Shown piece by piece: positions 11,048-22,266 of a stretch of 64,000 bases of DNA. The notes below the pieces were generated by a model. The model was not told the origin of the DNA, ran no database searches, and worked only from the letters and a program-made list of their open reading frames with translations. The DNA comes from Flaveria trinervia (taxonomy: Eukaryota > Streptophyta > Magnoliopsida > Asterales > Asteraceae): assembly GCA_025506515.1 (NCBI GenBank), contig CM046443.1, positions 94,204,666 through 94,268,665 of the forward strand, in the 5' to 3' direction. Positions within the stretch are counted from its first letter, which is position 1. Every line of letters starts with the position of its first letter. The position numbers were made by a program, and so were the translations under genes.

Positions 11048-14000
11048 TGTCACACCCCCGCTAAGAGCGGAAACACGGGGGCGTAACGAGACGGGAATCG
11101 TCATAACACATGGTAAGCGATAGAGATGCAATAATAATAATGATGATAAGCGTGTCATGACAACACCCGACAACAAGGGGATTTGTGTTGTGACAACTCT
11201 AGTTATTTTTTTTTTCAAGTTAACGTTATTCTCCGAAACTTTGTAATTAACCAAGTTTACTTAGTAATTGGTATTAATAAAATTTTTGTATTCAATAAAT
11301 CGATTTTCTAATATAATTATTATTAATAGTAGTCTTAACTTAATTAAAACTTAATTAAACCTTTGTGTAATTATATAAAACTAGGGGGGACTAAAGTGAA
11401 ACTCCACTTACCAACCCTTGTAAAACCGTAAACCCCCCCCATCAGCCATATCATCAAAATCTCTCTTCGATAACCTAACTGCCTCAAGCCTCCCTGCCAT
11501 CTACTGCTACCACCTCGAGGCCTCCATCCGCCAGCCTTCTTGTGATCGGAAAGAACCAACAGCCACCCCACATCTGCAACCGTGAGTCTCTCGCAAAGTT
11601 TCATACCTACAGAATACTCTCGTCGGATCGATCAATCACTGCAGTCGTTGATCACCACCATTGTTTCGGTTATCGCGTGTAGTTCTCACCCGTATTAGCC
11701 CGATCGGTAAGTTTTTTTCTTGTTACTCGTATGTTGTTACGTCACGGTTTCGGGTCGGACTTCGGTTACCTTGTGCGATGTAAGGGACGGAATAATGGGT
11801 GTGGGTAGGGTGGTTCTTGGGAGTGGGCGCGGCGCGAGGTACGGGTTCGGTGGGAGTTTCGGCATGTGTGTGTGTCCTGTGTATCTATAGATGCATATAT
11901 ATGATCAGTGTATATGTTCATGTGTATGTAGGTATGTCTTACTTGATGCCTGAGTGTTATTACTCAAGTGCATGCATATATGTATGGAGGTAGTTGTGTA
12001 GCATGTGTTCTTGTATATATTTAGGTGATAATGCATGTGTGTGTGTTTCTTTTCAACTAGAATTGTTTAGTGCTTTAGTGGGTATGTATACATATGTATG
12101 TAATCTTCGCATATATATATAAATGTGTGTGATGTGATAGATATCAAAGCATACAAGTTCTGCATATATATGCACATAAAAGTGTGTGTGTAGGGTAGGG
12201 TGAATGATTATGATGATGAGTGAATGTTAAATTAAATTTATGGTGTATGGGTGTGTTCCACTTAATGTGTACTTTTCATATATGTTGGTGTATATATATA
12301 TGATGTATGTGTCCGAATTTGAACCGTAACCGAGTCGTGGAACGCGAAACCGTACGATTTCATTATTAAGTATTTATATTGATTGCATATATTAAATAAA
12401 ATCCAGGTTAAGCGGAGATCTTAAACGTTTGTGCTTTCGCTTATTAATTGCTGTGCATTTAAGGTGAGTTATCAGCCCCACTTTACTTACTTTCTTTGGG
12501 GTGAAAGAAACGTGTGTTCTAAACGTATTTTCACCTGATCGGTATTACTTTAATATCACTTGTTTACTAGTGTGACACCATACTTAAGTCCTCACGTTCG
12601 AACCGTTAATATATGTACTCTAGCGAGGTAATTCTGAGTAGATCTACTGGGTTTGACAAACCCCACCCGGGCTAGTCGCGCTAGCACAACGTTCGTCAAA
12701 CGGGTGTTTAATTGACCTATTTCTGTTGCTGTGACCGGTGTTCATAGCCGAGGCATTCTTTACGTTGTCAGCGTCGGTTGCGAACTCATACACTTAGTAA
12801 CTGTTTGTTGAGGTAGATAGCTATCTACTGATATTATCTTGATTACTGCATCAGTTTATTGTTATGTTCGTTTATCAAAACCTGTGGACTCACCAACTTG
12901 TGTTGACACTTTAGCATGTTTCTTTCAGGTTCACAAGATGCGCCACGCTTAGGAGCATTTCATTCATGCATTATTATCCACGTGATTTATTTATCATTTT
13001 TCAGTGAATTTTATTTATTCGGTTTGCGCGTGTTGCGCTATTTAAAAAACTAATATTTACTATGCTTCCGCGACTTTTATTATGTCCACGTTTAAAACTA
13101 GTCTTTGATGAATTCAAGTTTTATAAGTGAATTATGTTTTATAATCAACGTGTCGTTTGGTGTAACTAGTGGTTGAGATCTGGAAGTCACACGCCTAACA
13201 GTAATACCCCGTTTGTGGAATTTGAGGGTGTGACATGTGTCGTGTTTAGTCAGTATTCACGACAACATAGCCATAAGCATAAACATGACACATAGATCAT
13301 AATATATAGATGATAACATTGTATGCAATTCCCACAACCCGGGAACAAGTTACAAAGTATAACGTTGTTTGAGATAGATACATCAATGTTTTCCAAAATG
13401 ACAAGTTTGGCCCAAAAATGCATCCTAGGGTCTCCACTAAGGCAGCACACCTAGAACCTCAGCTAGCATGATCACCTGAAAAGATATGCTCAAAAGTCAA
13501 CAAAATTGTTGGTGAGTTCGCAGGTTTAAAGTAAATAAGTAATTGATGCTGTATAAGGTTGTTGCAGAATACCGTGCATACAGTTATAAGTAAGCAAAAT
13601 CACATGACAAGAGCTTTACAACCAAACCTAATGACGTACACAAAGGATCTTGTCGGAATATATTCACCCAAGGCCCGTACCTGGCTATTGTTGGTACTAA
13701 CTAGTATACCAACACGAGGGTGGGGGTGTCAACCCAGTAGTACTACCAATACCTAACCGTCGGTTCCACACTGGAATTAAATGGTTGCAAGAAAGAACCA
13801 CAAAGCAGACTCAAGCATGTATCAGATAAGTACCCACAAAACAGTAGCACGTTGATTCCAAGTATGTAAATTGTATGTATGTTGTACAACATAGAAAACG
13901 GGCGAGCATACTTTTCCCCCATGTTTATAAATGTTTGTAAAGTAGTATAAGCACAAAAAGGGGCCACGAAACTCACATGTTAAGTGGTAAGTATGAAAGA

Positions 14001-15690
14001 TCGAGATTCCCAACAGTTGTATGCAGAGAACAGTCAACACCTATTGACAGTTATTGTTAAGCATTAATGACCTATACAAAGCGTATAGTAATGGTTGGTC
14101 GGTTCGGGTGTATCGTTTGGTCGTGGGTAGCACACACACACAAGCGGACACACGTATCAGATCTTATTTAGATCCAAGTACTACGAGTAGTTGTCATTGC
14201 TTATGACATCCGTGAAATGATCTCGTGGTTAAGAAAGATAGCACTTGTTAAGTATTTGGAGTTTCAATTGGATTGTCGATAACTATAAAATGTTAGGTTC
14301 TTTTCAATTGAAATAGTATGTGCATGTTGATAGCGTTGACTTTAATCTTTGTGGTCAAGCAATGACACTTTTACTGATGTTGCCTTATCATCATCAAACG
14401 TTAAAGGGGAATTCATACTCAACATCATCAGTCACACAACAGGACCAGACGCTCGACTCAACGCTCCATCCTCACGAATCAACCTTCATCGTACGAATCA
14501 GCTTCATTCGTACGATTGAGTCTTCATTCGTATGGCTGGCATTCAGTCGTACCACACAAACACCATTCGCACGACCCAAACTCCATGCGCACGAATCAAC
14601 CCTCAATCGTGCGAATTAGCTACTTTCGTGCGATTGAACCTTCATTCATGCGATTGGACTCCAGTCATGCGAAACACGCACAATCGCATACATTCAGTCG
14701 GTCACCTGACTCAATCGCACACAATCATTCATACGCATGACTCAATCACATACACTCATTCGCACGCATGACTCAATCGCATACGAACTCACAGTCGCAC
14801 GACTCAGTCGCACGACATGCCTAATCGCACAACTCAGTCACACGATTGACTTAGACGCAAGATTCAGTCGCACGACTCACACAGTCGCACGGCTCAATCG
14901 CCTAACAGACCCAGTCGCCTGAACTGCAGAATCGCGACTGCGGTCGGGCTGAGCAGCCCCGAGCTGCTCTAACGCGCGTTTTACACCACAAGGACTTCCA
15001 GAAACACTCTACAAACATACACAAACATGAAACACAAGTAGAAGACCTCACACGCACCCACACGACTCATGTGCTCGGATGAACCCGAGCACCCGAAACC
15101 CTAGAAAACACAACAGTTAAAACCAAGCCAAAAATGGGTTGAACAAGGTTGTCTACCTGCTAGGAACGAGTATCACGATGATACCCAAGATTTGGCAGTG
15201 AAAACGCAACAAACGTGATGGTTTTAGGTGCTAGATCGAGAGAGAAAGTGGAGAAGATGTTGAAGGTGAAGAAGATGAGAATGAGGTTAAATGGCTGGGA
15301 ATGGGGTTTTGTACCCATTCCAGGTTTGCAAAATGGCAAGTTTAGTCCTGCACTTAACCCTCGAGTTCCCCAAAAATTGTTTCGGTTGATTACGATCTTA
15401 AAATGTTCGTTATATTAAGGTTGAAAGCGTGTTTAATGGCATTTGATAGTCTAAAATGGTTTATTAATGACAATGGGTGAAATTAGAAATGTTATATTTG
15501 GTGGTAATGGTGATGAAATTTATAAAAGGTTTATGCTTAGCATACGTTCTCGGAGGAAGTACAGGCACATGGGAAAATAAGGCAGACATGATTCTTTAAA
15601 GCAGGAGTTCATGAAGAAAAGGAAGAATAATTAAAATATTTCTATGCTTATTTATATCGTTCGACGGACCTTAAGGTGACGGATGTCACA
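11048..15690 (-). repeat. 5' LTR of the chromovirus, interrupted by a solo LTR
   Basis: It matches 2998-5611 over 11048-11188 and 13236-15690; the gap is the nested solo LTR. It carries its own copy of the CpG motif array (about 14450-14940). The TATAAAA of the other LTR reads TACAAAA here (near 15308-15314), so the promoter copy that would drive the element has lost its TATA box. Confidence 0.9.
11189..13235 (+). mobile_element. Solo LTR A (Tekay-type), target duplication TGTGT
   Basis: It begins TGTGACAACTC and ends GAGGGTGTGACA. It is flanked by TGTGT at 11184-11188 and 13236-13240, and it exactly interrupts the sequence found uninterrupted at 3130-3145. It has no coding sequence. Its ends resemble those of the host chromovirus and of solo LTR B, but the body is a different family. 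The length is 2047 bp. A solo LTR arises by recombination between the two LTRs of a full element. Confidence 0.9.
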
Positions 15691-15982
15691 GAATGTATGT
15701 AGGAAAGGGTTATGCCCTCAATGGTATGTTTAAGATGAGTAGAAAGAGACACGAACACAACTCGAAACCTGCAGCAAAACAGGTTCTCTATTTCTCTGGA
15801 TTCTCTTCTACAAACAAGTTCGGGTTCTAGATCAATCCCGCAGTACAAACTGCTTCGGCTGTTGTACCCTGGGAAACAAAACGAGTTCTCTTGGAAGGCT
15901 CGGAATTTGTTTTAAGGGCCACGTGTTGAACACGATCTTCAGCTTTTACATTTCTGTTTCTTCTATTTTTGTAAATGTATCA
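15691..15982 (+). pseudogene. Copia pre-integrase stub joined to truncated 3' LTR
   Basis: After the GAATG duplication the copia frame continues (YVGKGYALNGMFK) to about 15737, then jumps to sequence equal to 1031-1276 of the left LTR, ending in the same GTATCA. A deletion therefore removed integrase, RT, RNase H and the U3 part of the right LTR in one step. Confidence 0.8.
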
Positions 15983-17284
15983 CATAATTATTTTATTTTT
16001 TATTTCTTATAATCAGTTATATATATATTTTTATCATTATACTTTTTATATATAACACAACACATATGATTTTATATTTTAATCATAATTTATATGTAAT
16101 AATCATAAAAATCGCGAGACGCTAGTCGGGCGGCGAGATGGGGACTAGGATTAATCGGTTCGGAATTTTTATATAATTTTCATTTTATATGTAATTTTAA
16201 TAAATATGTTAGTTTTATATATATATAAACAAATATGGCCGAAAATTCAAAACTTTAGCCAGAATTTTTGAACTTCGCCGGAATCCTGTCGGAAAGTTGC
16301 CAGAATGTCGCCGGAATCTGCAAAAATGCAGAATAAAGGCCGATTAAGATCCAACTCGGTCCGATTATGTCCGAATTTTTCCCAATTGGGACCAATTTCA
16401 CCGACTAGCGAATCCCCTCCGATTAGGGGAAATCCAATCGGTGACCCACCGATTGCCGACTAGTCGGCGATTAATCGGCCGACTAGTCCTACTTTTACAA
16501 CACTGGTAATTACAGTTGTTTATATAAATATGTATTCAATAGATAAAATTGTAATTATATAACTAAAAGGCTTGTTTAATTTTGCGAGCAGCCTCAAGCT
16601 AAATTTTATGAAACTCGGACTCGATCTTGTTCATTCAATGAGCTGTAATATGAGCACGGGCTTGGTTTTAAATTCATTAAAGTTTGGTTCGATTCGAGAT
16701 TTTAACGAGTCAATCTAAAGTGCTCATGTGTCAGTTTGACTCGTTTACACCCCTGCTTGAAGGTCACATACAATTGTGGTTTAACCAAATATACTAAAGG
16801 AAATGGGCATATGCACTAGTCTTGCACCTTGTCACCATCGCGCGTTGTGGCAAATGTACCTTTTTAAAAATATTTTTATGTGTTTTTACGCGGGTTGTGA
16901 AGTTAGAGAGCGGTTATACGTACTAAGCGTTATATTACAAAAGATTTGTTGCACACAAACTCTAAAGTAATTAGGAAGTGGTACACAAAAAACAGTTGGA
17001 ATACTAAAACTAAATCAAACTACAAGTAAATTAGGCATTAAGAGAGTTTAAATATTCACCAGAATGTAAAAATGATGTGAAAAAAAGCAAATGCCTAAAT
17101 ATTCCATGCAATCAAGTAGCCATTTTGCTTAAATATTCCATGTAATCAAGGCGATAGATTAACATAAAGAAACATATTACAACATAACCGTGTACAACAA
17201 AGAAACTACCCGAAATTAAGATTCTTGTTTTTGTTTTCAGTTTGGCACCTATTATTTATCAACATTCATTATCTTCTTTCTACT
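15983..17284. repeat. AT-rich spacer with two dispersed repeat fragments
   Basis: No gene is present. About 16105-16507 is a GC-rich block built from variants of GACTAGTCGGCGATTAATCGG, CGCCGGAATC and CCGATTAG, ending TTTTACAACACTGG; its style is that of a dispersed plant repeat. About 16560-16760 carries CTCGAACTC-like phrases and ends CGTTTACACCCCTG, a style I associate with hAT-related MITEs. Neither has a clear target duplication that I could verify. Confidence 0.45.
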
Positions 17285-20200
17285 CACTACTATAAAGTTG
17301 CTAATAGATAGACGCGCGAAGAAAGTTAACACATGATTTTATGTGTTATAAAAATCTATAACCTATAATAAAAAAAAGGTTTTTATGACACATGTCAACA
17401 TATTAAGTATTTTCATTTTCATTTTCCCACCTCTCTTCTAATAAATGATAAAAGTATATATAGTAATTATATTATTTAAAAAATTTTAAATAAAAATGTT
17501 TGATATTGTAAAATTTTAAAAACTTGATATTATAATGAAAAATACACTTTAAAAATATATGACACTATTTAAGTTTAAAAAATAAAATACACTTTAAAGT
17601 ATTTTAATACTATTTTTTCTAAGTTTCATAACATAATTATATTTTCAAAATAAAACAAAAAAACCAGAATGTTAAAGAAAACAATTAAAAAATATAATTT
17701 TATAAAATGAAATTTTAAATTGATATTATTATTGTTTTTACTTGAACTACTTATTTATTTTAATTCAATCATATCTTATTTACAAATATAATTTATAATT
17801 TTAAAATTTTATTAGAAATTATTTCACATATTATTTAATACCCATGTGTTACACGGGATACTACGTTAATTGTATCATATTTTAAATTTTTTATAGAACA
17901 AAGGCGCATTTTTGCGTGTCATATTTATCCATCATTTGTAAACCGCACGCTCACCGGCCGCCCTCCGTCACCGGCCACCTTATCGCCGCCTTGGGTCACC
18001 GCCTCCATTCGAATCATTCGTTGTTCCACCGCCTCCATCGATGTTTTCGCTGTTCCGCCACCGCCACCGCTTCCATTCTCCTTCGAAGCATTTCACCAAC
18101 GTCAATAAAGAAGAGGTTATGAAGCCCTAACTTGATATTATGGGTAATTACTTTCATTTCGAATTACAAAGGTTTTAGGTTAATTTTGAGATGAAATGCT
18201 TTCTTTCTTAATCGATAAAGGTAAATCTGATTTTTAGTTGCTGTTTAGAGTTTTAGTTCATCCCTAAACCTGATTTCTAGCAAGAAGTTATGAAGGTTTG
18301 CTTCGAATTGGTACCATCCGTTACATTTTTAGAAGACTTACACGATATGGGGATCATCCCTTACATTTTTAGAAGAGATCTCAAATAGTAATGATCAAGG
18401 ATTGATGCCTCGTGTTTGAAAGATATTTTTATGCATAAATGAGGTATCTTTTTATGTTCGTATTTCTCATAGTTTCAGATTTGAATTTGTGACAGGTTGT
18501 ATATAAGAAGATATGCCAGTGTAAATCTGTATCATGAATTTTACTTGGAACAAAATAAGCATGTGGCAAACAACTTATGTATTAGTGCCAGTGTCCTTTT
18601 TTTGAGCTAACATGATCTTAAATTATCAAAAACTGAACTTTATGTTGTCTGAAGGATAGAAGCGGGTGTGAGGTCTTTGATAGCGGATGGGTAGAACTTG
18701 GTGTTGTTTTCAGAGTAGATGGGTAGGCTTTTCGTATCCAATGTTATTTTTAGTTAATTTGGTTTGATATCTCTCAATTTCGATGACGGTAGATCTGCGG
18801 TTTTTGAGATGGGTAACACCAAAGTCATTGCAGTAGTTTATGGTTCTCGAGAGGTGCATTTAATCGTTGATTTTCTGTTTGTTGGTTTCTTATAGGAAAG
18901 TTGTTTGAACAACAATCAAAAGCATTTTGATGGTTTGTGACTTTGTGTTCTACCCTAGTCTTACATTCAATCTTTTATAGAAGTGAACTAAAATAATGAC
19001 ACTTACAGATGTTTTCTTGATTTGTAGCATCTGGTGGAATCTTTAAAGACTCAATTTTACAATAATTTAGAAGGGATGCTACCAATGGATGATATGTCAG
19101 TGGTACTAATATGGCCCTGCAGGATGCTAATATCTCATCTAAGCACCGTGTATATAAATTATTAAGGATTATTTCAAGAAATTAAATTTTATTCCATTTG
19201 GAACCATAAAAGTAGAGATGCAAATTATGGTTGGCATGCAACACCTTTTAATTTTATTTATCATCTTATAAATCATTATTGCATCAAATCATTTAGGAGG
19301 CTTTTATGCATTAAAAATACATTTTGGACCAAATCGATCCATTCATCTGCAAACGGGTCAAATATGCCTCTGTTAGTAAACATGCTGGTTATGCCATTCA
19401 CTAGCATCCATATCACATATAACTAGAAATTGTGTTTATACATTTATGATAATGATAATTTAACAAGGCTCCATCATTATGCGCAGGTCAACCACAAATG
19501 CAACCAGCATCGACCCCATACACATTTGGGATAGATGCATGATAGCATTTGATACATACCCGAGGATTCTTCTATGCACTTCTAGCATGGTAATACTAAT
19601 AGTTATCAAGTTCTAAAAGATAATATATTAGATGACATCATGACATTTCTGAACTAGCGATACAACCTTACAGAGTTGCTTGGTTTAAAGGCTAGCATAT
19701 TTTCATGTTCTTAGTCAAGGATAATATGAATACTCTCAAGAAACATGTGTAGCTATTTTCTTTTTCGGATGGGTATTATATCTTGCATTCTTGTTTCTTT
19801 CCTTTTCATTTATTTGTTTGTTGTCTTGTGATACAAGTTTCATGTGGATATGGCATTCTCTCACATTATATAGGTCTAAGAGAAAAAAAAAAGAAAATTG
19901 CAAGCATGAACATAGTATAGTGACCCGTGGAAGAAAATGAAAAACTAAGAGTGAAACAAATGAATATGAAGAATACATAACTAAAGGTTGGGGTCCTGCT
20001 TGAAGTCCTGGCATCACGGTCTTACAGGTGTGTGTAGCTAACTTGCTTTAGTATATCTATCTACCTACAATTAACACTGCATATATATATATATTATATA
20101 TGACCAATTGTTGCTTTCTAATAGAGGTTGGTTCATTTCGATTGTCCAAATTGACCTTGGTTTAAAAAATCGCTTAAGGTGTACATCTAAGGCAAGGTAT

Positions 20201-20871
20201 GTTGAATTTTCTTTAATTGATTGATTTGGTGATTAAGTAGTTGATTTTTGTTAAAATAGAGGTTGTTAGTTCATTTGGATGGTTCAATTCACAAGTTTAA
20301 TGGGGTGATATTGGTTTTTTCTTAGGTTGGAGGAAGTAGAGCCGAATACAGTGATGCTGATCGATTGGCTGCTATTCGAGAAGAGTGGTCGCATTATGTT
20401 ATAAGTTTATTTATGTTTAGGCCGGGTTACATTAGACAATGAACTTAAAATGTTATGTATTTGCAAGTGAAGCTGAAACAATTTGATACTTTTGTTAGTA
20501 TTTAATCAAATGAATTTTGATTTGTTGTTATTCGACAATTATTGATTTGTAATTTTAGGTAAATTTATAATAAAAAATAAATATTTTATAAAGCAACCAA
20601 AATTATGACGTGCATTGCGTATCATTGGTAACACGTCATAAAATTCACAAAGATGATGTGCGCATGCTCGTTATCTTTTCAGCTATGACTATCTCTTCCT
20701 TAACGCACAATGCGCATCATTTTTTGCCTATCATAACATGCACGTCATAAAGAGATGACACGCGAATGTGTGTCATTTTTTATTTATGACTACCCTTTTC
20801 TTGACACGCATTTACACGTCATCTGACTCCAAAGATGAAGCGCATTATCTATTGTAGTTTTTCTAGCAGTG
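17285..20871. mobile_element. CACTA-like non-autonomous DNA transposon
   Basis: The left end CACTACTATAAAGTTG and the right end, read in reverse as CACTGCTAGAAAAACTAC, are matching imperfect terminal inverted repeats, and both continue into AATAGATAxx(A/T)xGCGC. Subterminal repeats of a GACACGCxxxTGCGTGTCAT type occur at both sides (17310-17400 and 17900-17925; 20605-20830). The putative 3-bp duplication is imperfect (ACT/ATT). No transposase could be read in any frame. A 68-codon ORF at 17916 is not recognisable. The middle, with intron-like stretches, could be captured host sequence. Confidence 0.65.
17841..17862. repeat. CCC(G/A)TGTxxxACACGGG hairpin
   Basis: An imperfect 7-bp stem with a 3-base loop (CCCATGT...ACACGGG) lies at the end of an AT-rich tract inside the CACTA-like element. 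Similar hairpins mark Helitron 3' ends in plants. No clean CTRR end was seen, so this is only a hint. Confidence 0.25.
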
Positions 20872-22061
20872 ATTTAATCTAGTTTTGTAATATCAATTCA
20901 AGCTCATTAGTCATTATTATTGTTAGCGTAATATGATTATACAAAATGCTAATCAACCAACTTACTTGGTTAGTTAGGAGGTTATACTTGGTTAGTTAGG
21001 AGGTTATACTTGGTTAGAGGGTTAGAGGGCTAAGGAGTCGACTAATTGTTTTTATATATGATTAGATTTCATAACAATACGGTAAAAACATTTTTGGATT
21101 TTCCTAATAAAAGCTATATTAACCTTTTGAAGATTGAAGTTAGCACATTCTTTTATTTTAACCTAGTGGTTTAGTGTTACGATATTTTCTCTTATTGAAT
21201 GATGTATGCTTAAATCATTGCAAGTGGCAAGAAGATGTGAATTCTTAATATTAGATAGACTGATGACATATAACAACAAATCTGAATGTAAACTATGAAA
21301 TAAAAAAAGATTTAAATAAAGACTAATCTTCTTAACAAATACCATTAGTACATCCACATACAACCAAGAGGAAATTCAAAAGATAAATTGTAAAAGCTAA
21401 AAGTTGAAACGAATCATCTCATTGATGAGGGGGTGCTAAACCCAAAACCAACATGGAGTGAGAAAAAGATTCAACCCGTTAGACCATGACCACCACATTG
21501 GCCTTTAATTTGCCACCGCAAACAACAACAGGGAGGCCGTCGCTAGCCACCGTTCAGGATTGATGGTTTCATTGTTGTGGCAGTGCAAGTGACGGCGGTG
21601 GATGAGGAAGAAGACGGCGAAAGTAGAGAGATTTTTCCCTCTCTACAAAAGTACCGATTCAAATAGAAAGAGTGTTTTCCTTCTTTCCAACATGTGTTGA
21701 GGGGGGCAAATACAAAAGTCATCAAATATATATTATATTTGTGGTCCAACCACAAACACACCAAACACGCCAAACACTTCTATTTCTTTAGTTGTTTCGT
21801 ACCTTTTGTTTTTCTTAAGATCTAGTTAGTATTATTGAAATTTAACAATGCCTTAAATCTCAAATTTGTTACAATAATATATTCATTTTAAATAAACTAA
21901 CTTTTCAAAAATATATAATCAAATCGAATCAGATATATAAAATAAATTTATTAATCTATATATTCTAATAAACCAATGTTTTTGGTTTTTTAGGACCGCA
22001 ATTATAGCTTTCTCAGGTTGGGTTTTCTATCTAAACTCATATATACATTTTATTTAAAATA
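20872..22061. other. AT-rich spacer, no gene recognised
   Basis: Only short chance ORFs occur. A short tandem duplication of TTGGTTAGTTAGGAGGTTATAC lies near 20967-21015. No conserved protein segment was found on either strand. Confidence 0.5.
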
Positions 22062-22062
22062 A

Positions 22063-22222
22063 TTTTAAATACTTACTAAAGCATATTCTCTTTTTTCTAT
22101 ATAAATTATGCTAGGTTAGTACCCCGTACATTACACGGGTTGAATAAATAAAATACTTAATAAATTATAAAATAGTTTTAAATACTTACTAAAGCACATT
22201 CTCTTTTTCCTATATAAATTAT
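22063..22222. repeat. Tandem duplication flanking a Helitron-like hairpin
   Basis: A segment of about 47 bp (TTTTAAATACTTACTAAAGC onward) occurs at 22063-22109 and again at 22176-22222 with few changes. Between them lies a hairpin, CCCCGTACATTACACGGG, next to CTAG (22111-22114), a pattern like a Helitron 3' terminus read on the minus strand. Confidence 0.4.
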
Positions 22223-22266
22223 AAAACAAATTTTAATAAATTATAAAACTAAGTTTGATAAAGTTA

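Larger units (their letters stand above)
2998..15690 (-). mobile_element. Tekay/Del-type chromovirus (Ty3/gypsy), minus strand
   Basis: An LTR-internal-LTR element read on the minus strand: 5' LTR 11048-15690 (interrupted), PBS, gag, protease, reverse transcriptase, RNase H, integrase, chromodomain, PPT and 3' LTR 2998-5611. The 5-bp duplication GAATG flanks it at 2993-2997 and 15691-15695. It lies inside the copia protease/pre-integrase region. Without the nested solo LTR it is about 10.6 kb. The domain order and the C-terminal chromodomain identify a chromovirus; the very long LTR with TGTGACA...TGTGACA ends fits the Tekay/Del clade. Its ORFs carry several frameshifts and stops, so it is probably not autonomous. 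Confidence 0.92.
493..15982 (+). mobile_element. Decayed Ty1/copia LTR retrotransposon hosting nested insertions
   Basis: The element consists of a left LTR (493-1276), a leader, gag and protease remnants (1720-2997), a 12.7 kb chromovirus insertion (2998-15690), a short continuation of the pre-integrase reading frame (15696-15737) and a truncated right LTR (15738-15982). Removing the insertion and one GAATG duplication joins the reading frame across the break. Most of pol (integrase, reverse transcriptase, RNase H) and the first two thirds of the right LTR are missing, so the copy is dead. No matching 5-bp target duplication was found outside the two LTR ends. Confidence 0.8.

Noticed and set aside
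11371..11604. ORF of 77 codons inside solo LTR A as a gene
   Set aside because: It lies in a non-coding LTR with both ends and target duplication defined; no domain.
21150..21490. Possible SINE (tRNA A-box-like GTGGTTTAG and GGTCTAACGGGTTG)
   Set aside because: No matching B box at the right distance, no poly-A/T tail and no target duplication.
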